DNA of 64,000 nt from Lineus longissimus (lineage: Eukaryota; Nemertea; Pilidiophora; Heteronemertea; Lineidae). The translations under genes were made by a program, and so were the position numbers. How positions within the stretch are numbered: position 1 is the stretch's first letter; every line of letters begins with the position of its first letter. Under the pieces are notes generated by a model. The model saw only the letters and a program-made list of their open reading frames with translations. It had not been told where the DNA came from and ran no database searches. Below, piece by piece: positions 37,101 to 49,100 of this stretch. The stretch lies in NCBI RefSeq assembly GCF_910592395.1, contig NC_088313.1, forward strand, positions 15,392,437 to 15,456,436. Reading direction: 5' to 3'.

Positions 37101-40100
37101 AAGGATGAGACTACAGGTTACCCATCGTTGGCTACTCAAGCTGCGACCGGCCAGAGACCTGGAGATGAGAGGATGGGACCGTACCAGGGACGCAAACCAG
37201 CTGGAGCACCAGGTTCTCCTGGAGTCAATGAGGAGGCGATTAGCCCTCAGTATGCTGGACAGCAGGTAAGGAAGTTTACTGATAGGCTTCAGTTTGCTAG
37301 ATTTTAAAAGGGACTTCCATACAGCATGATTTTACAATTTTGCTTGTTCAAGGAACGTGCTAGCTCACCAAATCCTCCAAGCAAAATATGTAAGCTCAGA
37401 TTTCTCCATTTCTGTGGACAGTTAATATTTATAAATTGGCAGGTTTCCTGTTTTATCTTAAAATTTGTTTGAATAATGGATGGAAAAAGTGCAATCCTGC
37501 CATTTTTTTGCTTTGGCAGTCAAAGAGTTGATATAAATCAAAGATTATTAATATGCATAGACTAAGTTGTTATATACGCATAAATTTGTGGCAGTACTTC
37601 CACTTTCATCAAATTTGGGATAAATTAAGCATAGTTGACCTTATGTACGCATGACAAACAAGGCAATTTTACTGCATTTCTTTTTACCCATGAAGTAAAT
37701 ATTCTCCAATCTGTATGCCACTTGACCTCATTCTCGGCACATTCTGATGTGTAGGCTGGGATGTTTGCTTGCATACCACGATGTTGTTGTGTTGACCTGT
37801 TCTTCACACTATTCCCTTGAGTTCTGACATTGAGACTTTCTTCATTGCATGTTGTGCCCCTCACATCAGGCAAGGGTGGATGTTGGGCGGGGCTGGTGTA
37901 GAGGGAGATCATTGAATTTACTGTGAGGCTGGCAATCATAAAAAGGCTTGGCTACACCAGCCTTCAGTTGGCTTCTTTGACTTTCTACATTGTGCTTTGT
38001 GCCCCAAAACCAGGCAAGAAGTAGAAGAATAGGGCGGGGGGGGGGGGGGGGGGGTTGAAGTTGGTGCGAATCAATCCTAAGGCTATACTTGTGATCATAG
38101 GAAGAGTGAACAATATGCTTTTCTGATTTGCACAAAGATGGCAGCACCAGCTTGGTGCTTCATTTCATTTCACCTCGCGGTCATCATTCAACTCATACAA
38201 AATGATAAAGAAAACTTAATCAAAATCAGTAACTCCGGCTAATACTGTTTGGTGTTGGCATTACTTCAATTCATTACTTTGAAGCAATGGGCTTTTGGTT
38301 TTGGTGACATAGAGTTTTGGGTACTAACCTTTACTTTCCATGATGTTTTAGATGAGGACAGCTGTTTCCCCTGGCTCGTATCAGGGTCACTTTGTCATGG
38401 TAAGTTACTGAGGGATCAACCCTTCTTGAAGAACATAAGGGGTCACTATAGCAAGTGGCTCAGCGAAACTATCGGCATGGCTTTTCTTTCTTTACTTCAG
38501 GGTTGTACAGTGTACTGAAAGACCATGGATGGATGGAGTTCCAAGAATTACTTTCTATTTGAAGAGTTTGGTTCCAAAATGCGATGAGATCAAATGCAAA
38601 AATGTGATTGAAGTTTTGAATTTCCTTGGAAGTGCCTAAAATGGCCAAGTGAAGCACAGTATGTGGGCTTCTTGGTTTCTAAGGTTTCTGGGTTAGGCTG
38701 GGGAGGAAATGTAAAGCACTTTGAGAGTGTTGTACATTACAAAATTGCAATGTATGAACTTGCTAACAAGATGACTTTTAGTTATCTTCAAATAACTAAA
38801 AAAATCAACGATTGAGTTTATCTCATTTGGAACTAAACTACTGTACATTAAACCACTGTACATTAAACCATTGTATATGAGACTTCTGTACATACTAAAG
38901 TTAAGGAGAAGAAATCACAACATACTGTCATTCAGGATATATAGCAAAATTTGAATTTGAGAGATGCTATTAAATGCCATCTGGTTTTACACTTGACGAT
39001 TAAAACAGTGATAAATTGTACAGAAAATTGAATGCTTGTGCTGTTATGATATTGATAATCTGCATTCACATGCCACAATGTACATAGTCTGTAAAAGAAG
39101 AGCATCAAACTATCTTCAAGCATGTTTTTCAAAAATAAAAGATTTTTGAAAGCACAGCTTTCCAGTCATGATGACAGAGCGCACTGGCAATGGTGCGCTC
39201 ACTACAACAGCCGATCAGGCCTATACAAACCACTTTATTTCCATGTGGCTTCAGACCTATGCATTGCCGGCACGGGACTGAAGATATAGTACAGGTGGCT
39301 GGACACAGAAGAAGAACAACTCTGACCTATGGGATGATTTCACTGCCGTGGTTTGTATTATGCTCTAGAGTACTGATACCGACACGTAGGTCATATAGTG
39401 AGGTCGGACTGTTGATGTTATTAAAGCAGCACCCGTACAGAAAAAACATGAGATGGCTTCAGCGAGAGCACATCTCTTGCATGGCTTTCATGCTTTGCGT
39501 TGACTGTTAATAAAGATAAGTTTATTTTCAGAGCATTTTGATCCATCAGGTAAAATTAAGGTCTTTAATCAAAACTTGAAAGACTGATGAAAAGCAGCAC
39601 TTTCAGAATCAAAGAATTAGACCAGAAATGATCATAGCATATTTGACAAAACTTGTTGTATTAATTTTGAATAATTTCTGTCCTCGGTAACTTACTAAAC
39701 AGTGCTGCTGTAAACTGCCAAATTTTTGCAGCTGTTTTATTTTTGCTGTTTTTCTGGAATAAACCAGATGAAAATTGCGAACAACATTTTGGGAATTCGC
39801 CAAAATAAAAATTGTGGAGCTTTTGTGGAATCTTTTGGAGAAATTTCCTGAAGTGTGAGAAATTGGCAGTTTACAGTGTCATCATTATTATGGACAGTAT
39901 GTCCAACTCTATTGAAATAATAATGTCTAGTAAAAAAAACCTACATGCAATGAAAATCTTGTATGTGTGTTCACAAGCTAACTCTGGCTTATACCATCTT
40001 GTAGGGAGGTCCTGATTTGGCTGCACCGGAGGGCACATTCTTCAAGGGGAAAGATGCCAATGACCCCCAGGGAAGGTTTTTCAAGGGGATTGATCCAAGG

Positions 40101-43100
40101 CAGTCTTACAAGGGAACTGACCCCCAGGGTCATTTCATTCAAGGGCAGGACCCACAGGGCGGGTCTTATAGGGCCACTGATCCTGAAGGGCGTTTCTTCA
40201 AGGGTGTGGACCCGAGGCAAGGGTCTGTAAAGGGGAGTGACCCACAAGGGCGGGTTTTTGAAGGGCAAGACCCACAGGGCCAGTTCTTTGATAAGAACGA
40301 CCCAGAAGGGCATTTTTTCATGGGCGGGGATCCTAGGCAAGGTTCACTTAAGGGCAATGACCCTGAAGGACGCTTCTTCAAGGGTCAGGACCCAAGGCAG
40401 GGATCCCTCAAGGGCACTGATCCACAGGGTCAGTTCTTTGATAAGGACGACCCTGAAGGACGCTTCTTCAAGGATGGGGACCCAAGGCAAGGGTCACTAA
40501 AGGGCACTGATCCAGAAGGACGCTTCTTCAAGGGTCAGGACCCAAGGCAGGGATCCCTCAAGGGCACTGATCCACAGGGTCAGTTCTTTGATAAGGACGA
40601 CCCCCAAGGACGCTTCTTCAAGGATGGAGACCCAAGACAAGGGTCACTAAAGGGCAATGATCCAGAAGGACGCTTCTTCAAGGGTCAGGACCCGAGGCAG
40701 GGTTCCTTAAAGGGCACTGATCCACAGGGTCAGTTCTTTGATAAGGACGACCCTAAAGGACGCTTCTTCAAGGATGGAGACCCAAGACAAGGGTCACTAA
40801 AGGGCAATGATCCAGAAGGACGCTTCTTCAAGGGTCAGGACCCAAGGCAGGGATCCCTCAAGGGCACTGATCCACAGGGTCAGTTCTTTGATAAGAACGA
40901 CCCTGAAGGACGCTTCTTCAAGGATGGAGACCCAAGACAAGGGTCACTAAAGGGCAGTGATCCAGAAGGTCGCTTCTTCAAGGGTCAGGACCCGAGGCAG
41001 GGTTCCTTAAAGGGCACTGATCCACAGGGTCAGTTCTTTGATAAGAACGACCCTGAAGGACGCTTTTTCAAGGATGGAGACCCAAGACAAGGGTCACTAA
41101 AGGGCACAGATCCAGAAGGACGCTTCTTCAAGGGTCAGGACCCAAGGCAGGGATCCTTAAAGGGCACTGATCCACAGGGTCAGTTCTTTGATAAGGACGA
41201 CCCTGAAGGACGCTTCTTCAAAGATGGAGACCCAAGGCAAGGGTCGCTCCGGGGCCATTATAACGATCCACAGGGGAAGTTTTTCAAGGGGGATGAACCC
41301 CAAAGGGCATCACTTAAGGGTAAATACCCTCATGGACAGAGTTCCACGGGGACTGATCCCCATGGAGAGTCATATTATGGAAATGACCCACAGATTGAAT
41401 TTTTTGAGGGGACTGACCCTGAAGGGAGATTTTTTATGGGTGGGGACCCTCATCAGGGTTCGATGAAGGGAAATGACCCTCAAATCCAGTTCATCAAGGG
41501 AGGTGACCCTCAGCGACAGTCATTGAAGGGAGGACAGGGCGAGGTAAGTTGGGAATGCCAGCTAAAAGAATGACGATTCGCGAGCGGTGTTGGTTTTGAC
41601 AGTCGATTGTTTAAACTACTGTGTGCTTATTACCCAAGCATGGCTTTGAGGACGGAGGGTTAGTCCTAGCACTACATTATTTTGCAGGAATTGAAATGTT
41701 CCCTATGCTTTTCAGGCAGAATTCCTGTCGACCAGTATAGTTTTTCGAATATTACCTTTTAGTTGTCTAATCAGAATATACCAGAAGTGGACACACTTCT
41801 GTTGGCTTCCTTTCTGGCCTTTGTATAAAATTTAAATTGCTTTAGCAAGAAAAAACTATGTAATCATAGCAAACTGTGGCGAACAAGCATGGTGAACCTG
41901 TTGGCTTGAAATAAATATGATATCTTAGAATGTTACAAGATTTAGTTGTCTGACTATGCCTTGTACTAGATCAAGACAAAGTAGTTGGCGATGATTACCA
42001 ACTTTCACACTTCTGCAATGTTGATGTTACCTCATTGGTTCTGAAATAGTCTTCATATGAGTAGCTAGTTAACCTGGAGAAATTGTTTAGTAAGCTGAAA
42101 TATAAACTGTGTCGACGGGTATAAGCCAGCTGAGGTTCGCCTGTACAAAGTGCCTATTTTACCTGCAAGAGCCAAAGGGTCACCTTAACACGTTGACACA
42201 GTTTATGTTTGGATGTAATGGCATTTTCTTACATGTATGCTTTTGGAGCGGCAAATGATTGTGTTGTCATGTATGTCTAGGAATAATAAAAGAAATAGCT
42301 TCCTGAGCAGATAAAGCTTCACCATGCACAGCATTCCTGACATGAAAGGCAGAGTTACTGCACAGAAACTGAAGATTCACACCAAATGCTTTCAGCGGCA
42401 ATACTCCTGCGATAGTCAAATTGAACGAAACTCAAGACGTTTTCTTCATGAATGAATCTATGGGGTTTTCAGGTCAGAATTTGTGGAATCTTTGCAAAGT
42501 AAACAGTTCTTGACCTCGTCATTCTGGTTTGTTGACACATTTTAGAAAGTCCTCTTAAAAATGAGGCTCACTGCAGATACTGTCAACCTGGAGGTGTTTT
42601 TGTGTGAGTGTTTTGTTGCAGGTGACGTGCATAGTACGTCATGTCGCATGTCCTAATCATGTGCAGGTGACGTGCATTACACATCATACCCCACTGTAAT
42701 TTTAATTCATCAGCACTTGTCTGAAGCCCCTCTTTTTATGCCATAAACACATGGGAAACATTAGTTTGATCCAAATACTATAGGTGGCAACACTTTTGCA
42801 TCATTTGCCCATTCAGATAAAAGTCAAGACCATTGGGCATTGCTGGCCACTGCTCTTCATAGGCTGAGAAGTTGCTGTTTCATTGACAGTTTACAGTAAA
42901 CGCTAAAATTGAGCGCTATAATTGAACTCACTAAAACTTCGACTCTATGCATTAACCATTATATATCGGCAGCAAGCTTGAAATAAAGTCAACATGAAAT
43001 TAAAAAATGTGCAAATTTGCAAACCTTTGGCTTTGCAGACATATCTTCACTGTTTACAGTGATCTACAAAACCAATAATATTCTGACCGTCAAACACGAG

Positions 43101-46100
43101 CTCCATGGCCCTGAGCCTTTTGGGTGGTTTATCGAGGCCTAGATTCAGCTGCCTTATCTGACATTTTGTGGATGTTTGAAGACTTGTCCACAAATACAAG
43201 TTGAAAATATCCCATATTTGTGGATGCTTGAAGTGTCATGCATAAACAAGTTGAAATTATGTGCCGAGCTGTAACTGGAGACAGGAATTTAATGTAAAAA
43301 CTCTCTTCGCTGGCAGCTTGATAACCCTTCATTATATGGCAGTGAGGCCTACTGATCTAAATTTTGTGCATGCCGGACAATATAAGTGGTTAGTCCCAGG
43401 GTTGGATCAAAACTTGCATGGTTACTGCAGCAGTGGCCAGTATTTTCGAACGGAGTGCTGGATATCCCAAATCATTTTTTCACAAGAGGATTATGATAAC
43501 TGGCCTGTCAAGTGCGTGCCTTGATTCTACATGTCCTATGAATCTGAAGTCTGTGTGGAAATAAAATGCCATTTGTGGAAATATTGAAATTTTTGAGAAT
43601 GAGGTTTAATTTGTGGAAATAAAGACCTATTTGCGGTAATAGTAAAACTATTTGTGGAAATAGAGAGAGTTTCTGGAAATGAATTATGATTTGGGGAACG
43701 GAACATGTTGAATTACAAGTTGTGGAAAAAAGGGCTTTATTCGTGAAAATCTTGTCAGCTGGTTGGGTAAGTGTTTGCAGTTTCTTGCTAAGTGGTAGCC
43801 TTCTTCCAGAGTGAGTTTGAAAACGTGCTTTGCCATCCTATGATATTTCCCGAAAGACAGCTATCTGAAGGGGTATTAACACACTAGTTCTACTGTCCTG
43901 AAAAGATTTTAGAGTAGCAGGAGGCCTACAAATTTTTTTTGTGATACCAATTTTCTTTGTTGTGGCTGATATTTCAACTGGTGGTAAAGTTACCCTGTAG
44001 CTAGCTTAGTTAACATGATTTAATGTAGTTTGAACTTCTCACAGACAACGAGTGATTGATTTTCGTTCAGGCATCGTCTACCTGTTGGTAAACATTCTTA
44101 TCCTTTGTGTGCGGTGCGGCCTACACACATTCCATGTGGAAGTCATACTTGAAAGGCTTGATTTTCTTGAATCCACAAAAACTTAGTATGTTCACAACCA
44201 TTAAGTGTACAATCTTTATCGAAAAATATCTATGATAATTCCAGGCTTAAAAATATTGTGAAAAATCCAATTCATCCGTTGCTGTCCTTGAATGATGATC
44301 TGAGCAATTACCATAATTGACCTCTGTAATTGATCTGAACCGAAGGTCATTCTGAATCATTCATTGATGCGTTATGATCAGTAAAGAGAACTTTCTCTCA
44401 CGTAACCAATTCATGCAGCATTTTACAGCGTTTTATGTGATTTCCAAAGGCCTTTTAGGACTTGTGCCATGAACCAAATACAATCTGTTCTAGTTGAAAG
44501 GGTCATAAACAACAACGACGGGAAGTTTTAAATCACAGCATAAAATGCTGATGTGGAGATAGGCCCTCCATGATAGCCAGTTATGTTTTCTGCATGCTCT
44601 TCTGGCTGCAGCCGTGTTGTACCTGTCCCGCCCCCAGGTGAGAACAGCTCACTGGTTAGCCATTCAATCAGTCTGATTTACCATCTTATCGATAGATACA
44701 CTCCAGGCTCAGGTGATACAGTAGAGGTTTTGAACTCTAGCATACTTTAGACTATAGGGCGGACTGGTAGGCAATCACAGAACTTTGTGAATTCGGTTTT
44801 GATAGGGTTGTGTTTGACTCGGAGTACAACAACATTTCATCCTAGAAATCTTATTCATGTGCCTGAATCGGAGTAAAGCAGAATTTTCGTCGTAGAAAGT
44901 TGATCTGTGCATCACATTCCAGTTTTAACAGAGGATACCTTTCTCTAAGTGATATAATTTCAAGGGATCTCATACATTCCAAAGAAGTTGTGTTCAAATC
45001 TCCATTCCAGTCTTTAAACTTTCTGATCAGGCTTGGCATCATTTGACTCTTTTGGATACTTTTGCCCGGCCAAAAACTGTAAATTTGGTCTTGTGATAAA
45101 GTTTGTAATAAAGGATTAGTTACGAGACGAGTATTGTGAAATCTTATGCGATACATAGGAAGTGGATGAATAGGTCTTATCATGCAGCACCAACGAAAGA
45201 TAAAAGTGATGTCTAAGGCGTCCATAGTGATGGCACCGGCAGTAAGTTATTGTAGAATCAATCAATCAATCAATCAATAAATTTCTCCTTAACCCTATTT
45301 GTGATTTTGCGGGAGATTTGAAGTCTACTGCAGGTAACACTTGAACCCCCTGTGACGTGGGATCCTTTTCTTGCCGTAGCAGAGGCACTCGGGTAAAAGA
45401 GGCCACAGCTGACATCTGACAGACTCTCTTCATTTTTGGTTCCCTTGGTTTGGTTGTGAATAGCCAGGAATTTTATTTCTATGAATCCCTGCTTGTGCAA
45501 TCCCCATCAGAAGAAACAGATTGCGGGTTCTACCTGGACGCAACCTCTCGGCCATTTTTGGGATTGGCACTGGGTGATGCGACTCCTCTTTCATCAACAT
45601 AGATTGGTGAGGAGTGGGACGACTTGGGGGGAGCTTCAAAGCTTCTTTGCATGATTGCCGCTGCGCACTGCGACAAATGTATATATAAGCACTTTTAAAA
45701 TCATATTTAGATTTTGCGTGATTGATTAAGATATTGAAAATTGTAAATGTACAGGTAGATGAAAGAACAAGACCCAGGAAAAAGATGATTCATTTCGTAA
45801 AAAATGCTCCCAAAAAGCATTTGTGCCAAAAGACTTCTGAGCTGAATTGTAGAGAATATTGTGCATTTGTGCATACAACATATGTGTTAGGGTTTAAGGC
45901 TAACCGTATCCAAAGAGGTGGTTAGTCTGACCTATGCAAGTCTGAGTAATGCAGGTGCTAACAAACCTTGTAATATTGATACATTCGTTACCAATCGCTT
46001 ATTTTCTGCTGCAAGTCAATGTTACATCATTAAAAGCATACAGTGATACCTAACCTGTCAGTAGCCTACATTCAGTTCAATCATCAAACGTGATGAAGCT

Positions 46101-49100
46101 TACTGCAGTTTTCCTAAACGAAGTGGTTCAGGTCTTATTCTCTTTCTGAACTTAAGTGGTCGGCAGTGCTCTTTATACCAACTGCAAAAGTCAGAATCTT
46201 TGTTTTCATTTGTTGATCTCAATTCTGTTTAAGTTTCAGCTAAAGACACCTTGTAATGTTCTTCTTCGACCAATAATGTTTCAGTTTGCCTCTGGACTTG
46301 GATGTGGAAACACCTACCCAAAGAAATCTGCACACAAATTCTAACTACCTGCTCATATTTTCCAGCAATCTGCTCCAGAAAGCTACGGACAACCAGGAGT
46401 TGGCTATGGCTACCCAGGTGACGGGGGATCTGGATATGGCCCTGGCGACCAAGGAAAGGGTGGCCCAGGGGACAGAGGATCTGGATATGGCCCTGGTGAC
46501 CAAGGAAAGGGTGGTCCAGGGGACCGAGGATCTGGATATGGCCCTGGTGACCGAGGATCTGGATATGGTAGTCCATATTATGGTACTGACAGAGGAAATG
46601 AAGGACCCTACCCAGGCTACCAAGGTGCCCCGATTGAATCTGGTGAGGCCTACATTGAGCCCAACTGGACTACAACCCTGAACCTTGAGCTGGCTCCCCC
46701 AGAGGATTTCATCCCCCATAAGGTTGAGAGCAAGACTAGCAGTGCCCAGCACGCTACTCCTGCTCCTGCCCCTCCACCACAGGAGGCCGAGTTCCAGCAA
46801 CAGGAGACGAATGATGAGAAGTTCAAAGCAGTTGATCAGCACGCTATTGAGGTAAAGTTGTTTTCTTATTTTGTCTTCTGTTTCCTTGATTATTAAAAAC
46901 TTACTTGCTGTCTCCTGTACTTCGGGTTTGTCATCTGGTTAAAGTGGTGGCAAACATTGCAATTATCTGCATGGGGGAGCCAAAATGATCTGTGGCTTCT
47001 CTCCATTGTTAACTTCAGACACCGATATAGGGCATTAGGCCCGCTGTACCAAGAAAGTGTGACTCATATATAAACAAGAAAAGACTACAAACAACTGTTT
47101 CATTAAAGACCCATCTTTAATTAAGAAAATTAATTATATCTGACAGAGAGTCAAGATTTCTTCCTGCAAATACGCCACCTATCGTGTTACTATAAATACC
47201 CATCTGGGCCTGTTACCCAGAATTGAGATCAGATAATCAAAAGAGTGGCCTATTTTAACTAAGTTGTCGATCTGAGGCAGGAAAAGACAGCGGTGTACTG
47301 TACAGTGGCAATACCTTCTGTTTTAATTTGCATGTTTACCCGAAATCTAAAGATCTTTACTACTTGGTTCTCTTTTAGGTGTCCAAAATGGACCACAAGA
47401 ACTTCCGTGATTTGGTTTGGCATCTGATCTACGCCAGGAGCATCTCTGATGAACTAGAAAAGGCTAGGTAAGTCAACTGCTGCATTTTTGCTACTTGAAA
47501 ATATAAACTTCAAGTCAAAAAAGTATTCTAAGTGTTCCCCTTCACCAACACACTGCCCCATCTTTTGATTTTACCTTCTTCTTACAGGGCCATCTTCCTT
47601 TGGCTGTGCACCAAGGACTTGAACGGTGTCCATTTCACCAACCCAGACAAAGACTCCCCTGAAGAAATCCTCATGGGTCTCAAAACAGGAAAGACAACAT
47701 ACGCCCAGATCTTTGAAACACTCTGCAGGTTAGTATAGAGTATGAACAACAGTACTCTTGTTCTATAACTGAGAAGAAGAGTCCATGGACTATATTCTTT
47801 GTTACGGAGAGTGGTGAATTCCACTGGCCCAGAGAAGTGGACAGGTTCTATTTCAGCTACATTAGCACTTACCATGCCTGCATAACAAATAAGTTGTGCT
47901 ATAGAACATCTTTATTAAGGACATCCCTGGGACTGACTACGAGGTATCCTGATTACAGAGGTCGACATGAATTGAATTGGTCGATTCTAGACCAAAGTCA
48001 CTTGATAAGAAGGGGGACAAAGAAAATCAGGTCAATGATATAAAGTCAGTGATTTACTTCTGAAATTCGCATCATCCTGACACTATCTCTACTGTTGTGT
48101 TTCAGTTACGCTGGTCTCCACTGCGTCATCCTGACCGGTTTCGCAAAGGGTGCTGAGTACAAGCCAGGCATGAAGTTTACTGGACGAGAGGGCCAGCATT
48201 CATGGAATGCCGTCTTGATTCATGGTGTGTGGCGACTGGTCGATTGTCATTGGGCCGCAAGACGTCTCATTGGAAAGCACGCAAATGTTGAAAATGTCCG
48301 CTATGAACTTGACTTGTATTACTTCGGACCAAACTCAGCCCAACTCATCTACACCCATTTCCCTGATGAACAGGATTGGCAGTTACTTAAGCGCCCAATT
48401 TCCCAGTCCGAGTTTGAACAGCTTGCACCTGTCAAATCAGCTTTCTTCAAATACGGCTTAGAGTTGAAGAGTCACCGCCAAGCTGTTATCAATTGTAATG
48501 GTGAGGTCACCTTGGCGATTACCTTCCCACCCCACAGGACAGATCTGGCGTTCACATTTAGCATAAGCACTGATGACGGCCAAGATGTCTTGAAGGGAGT
48601 CAAGTTGTCGCAGTATGGTATGCAGGAGACCCAAGGCAATGAAGCTGTCTTCCGACTCAGATTCCCAGAGTCCGGCTCATACAAGTTACTCATCTATGCC
48701 AAGGAGGTTGATCTAGCTCATAAGGATGCTGTATATGGCGCGGTGTGTGAATACAGAATTGATGCCCACCTACCAGCCGGTAAGGTCATTACTCCCTACC
48801 CACCATGCCCACAGACTACCTGGGGCCCAGCAGAAGCAGCAGCAAGGTACGCCTTCCAGCCTCTGCAACAGGGAAGTGTGTTCCACAGCTTCGACGGTTC
48901 ATGCGATATCAAATTCACTATGCCACGAGGCGTGACCTTGAGATTCATGGGCAAGTTGAAGAGTAACGATCACAAAGATGCCGACCTTGAGGAATGTGTA
49001 ATTTATCGAAGTGTCAACGACCAAGCTATTTTCAATATTACCTTCCCAAGCAAGGGCGAGTATGGTCTTGAAGTTTACGCCAATGACCCAGAAAAGGACG

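Larger units (their letters stand above)
37266..40004. other. KY-like intron 5
   Basis: Contains a 19-base G run (38036-38054), the candidate cassette exon at 38352-38399 and short 'CATTAAACCA(C/T)TGTA' repeats near 38845-38880. No other coding signal. Confidence 0.5.
41544..46365. other. KY-like intron 6 (4.8 kb)
   Basis: The longest intron between confirmed coding exons of this gene. It contains a ~52-bp tandem duplication at 43165-43257, a degenerate TTTGTGGAAAT array at about 43550-43750, an (AATC)n tract near 45257, and a dispersed repeat copy near 45440. A 124-codon minus-strand open frame (45225-44851) is unrecognised. Confidence 0.5.

Noticed and set aside
39978-40381. Minus-strand open frames with PLWVLP-type repeats
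   Set aside because: Antisense shadow of the decapeptide-repeat exon; its periodicity is inherited from the sense repeat.
45188-45241. 54-bp phase-0 interval between CATGCAG and GTAAGTTATT as a KY-like exon
   Set aside because: The acceptor has almost no polypyrimidine tract, and the interval overlaps an unexplained antisense frame; an open 54-mer in phase is common by chance.
46345-46842. 165-codon minus-strand frame with repeated SRSSV segments
   Set aside because: Antisense shadow of the Gly/Tyr-rich exon.
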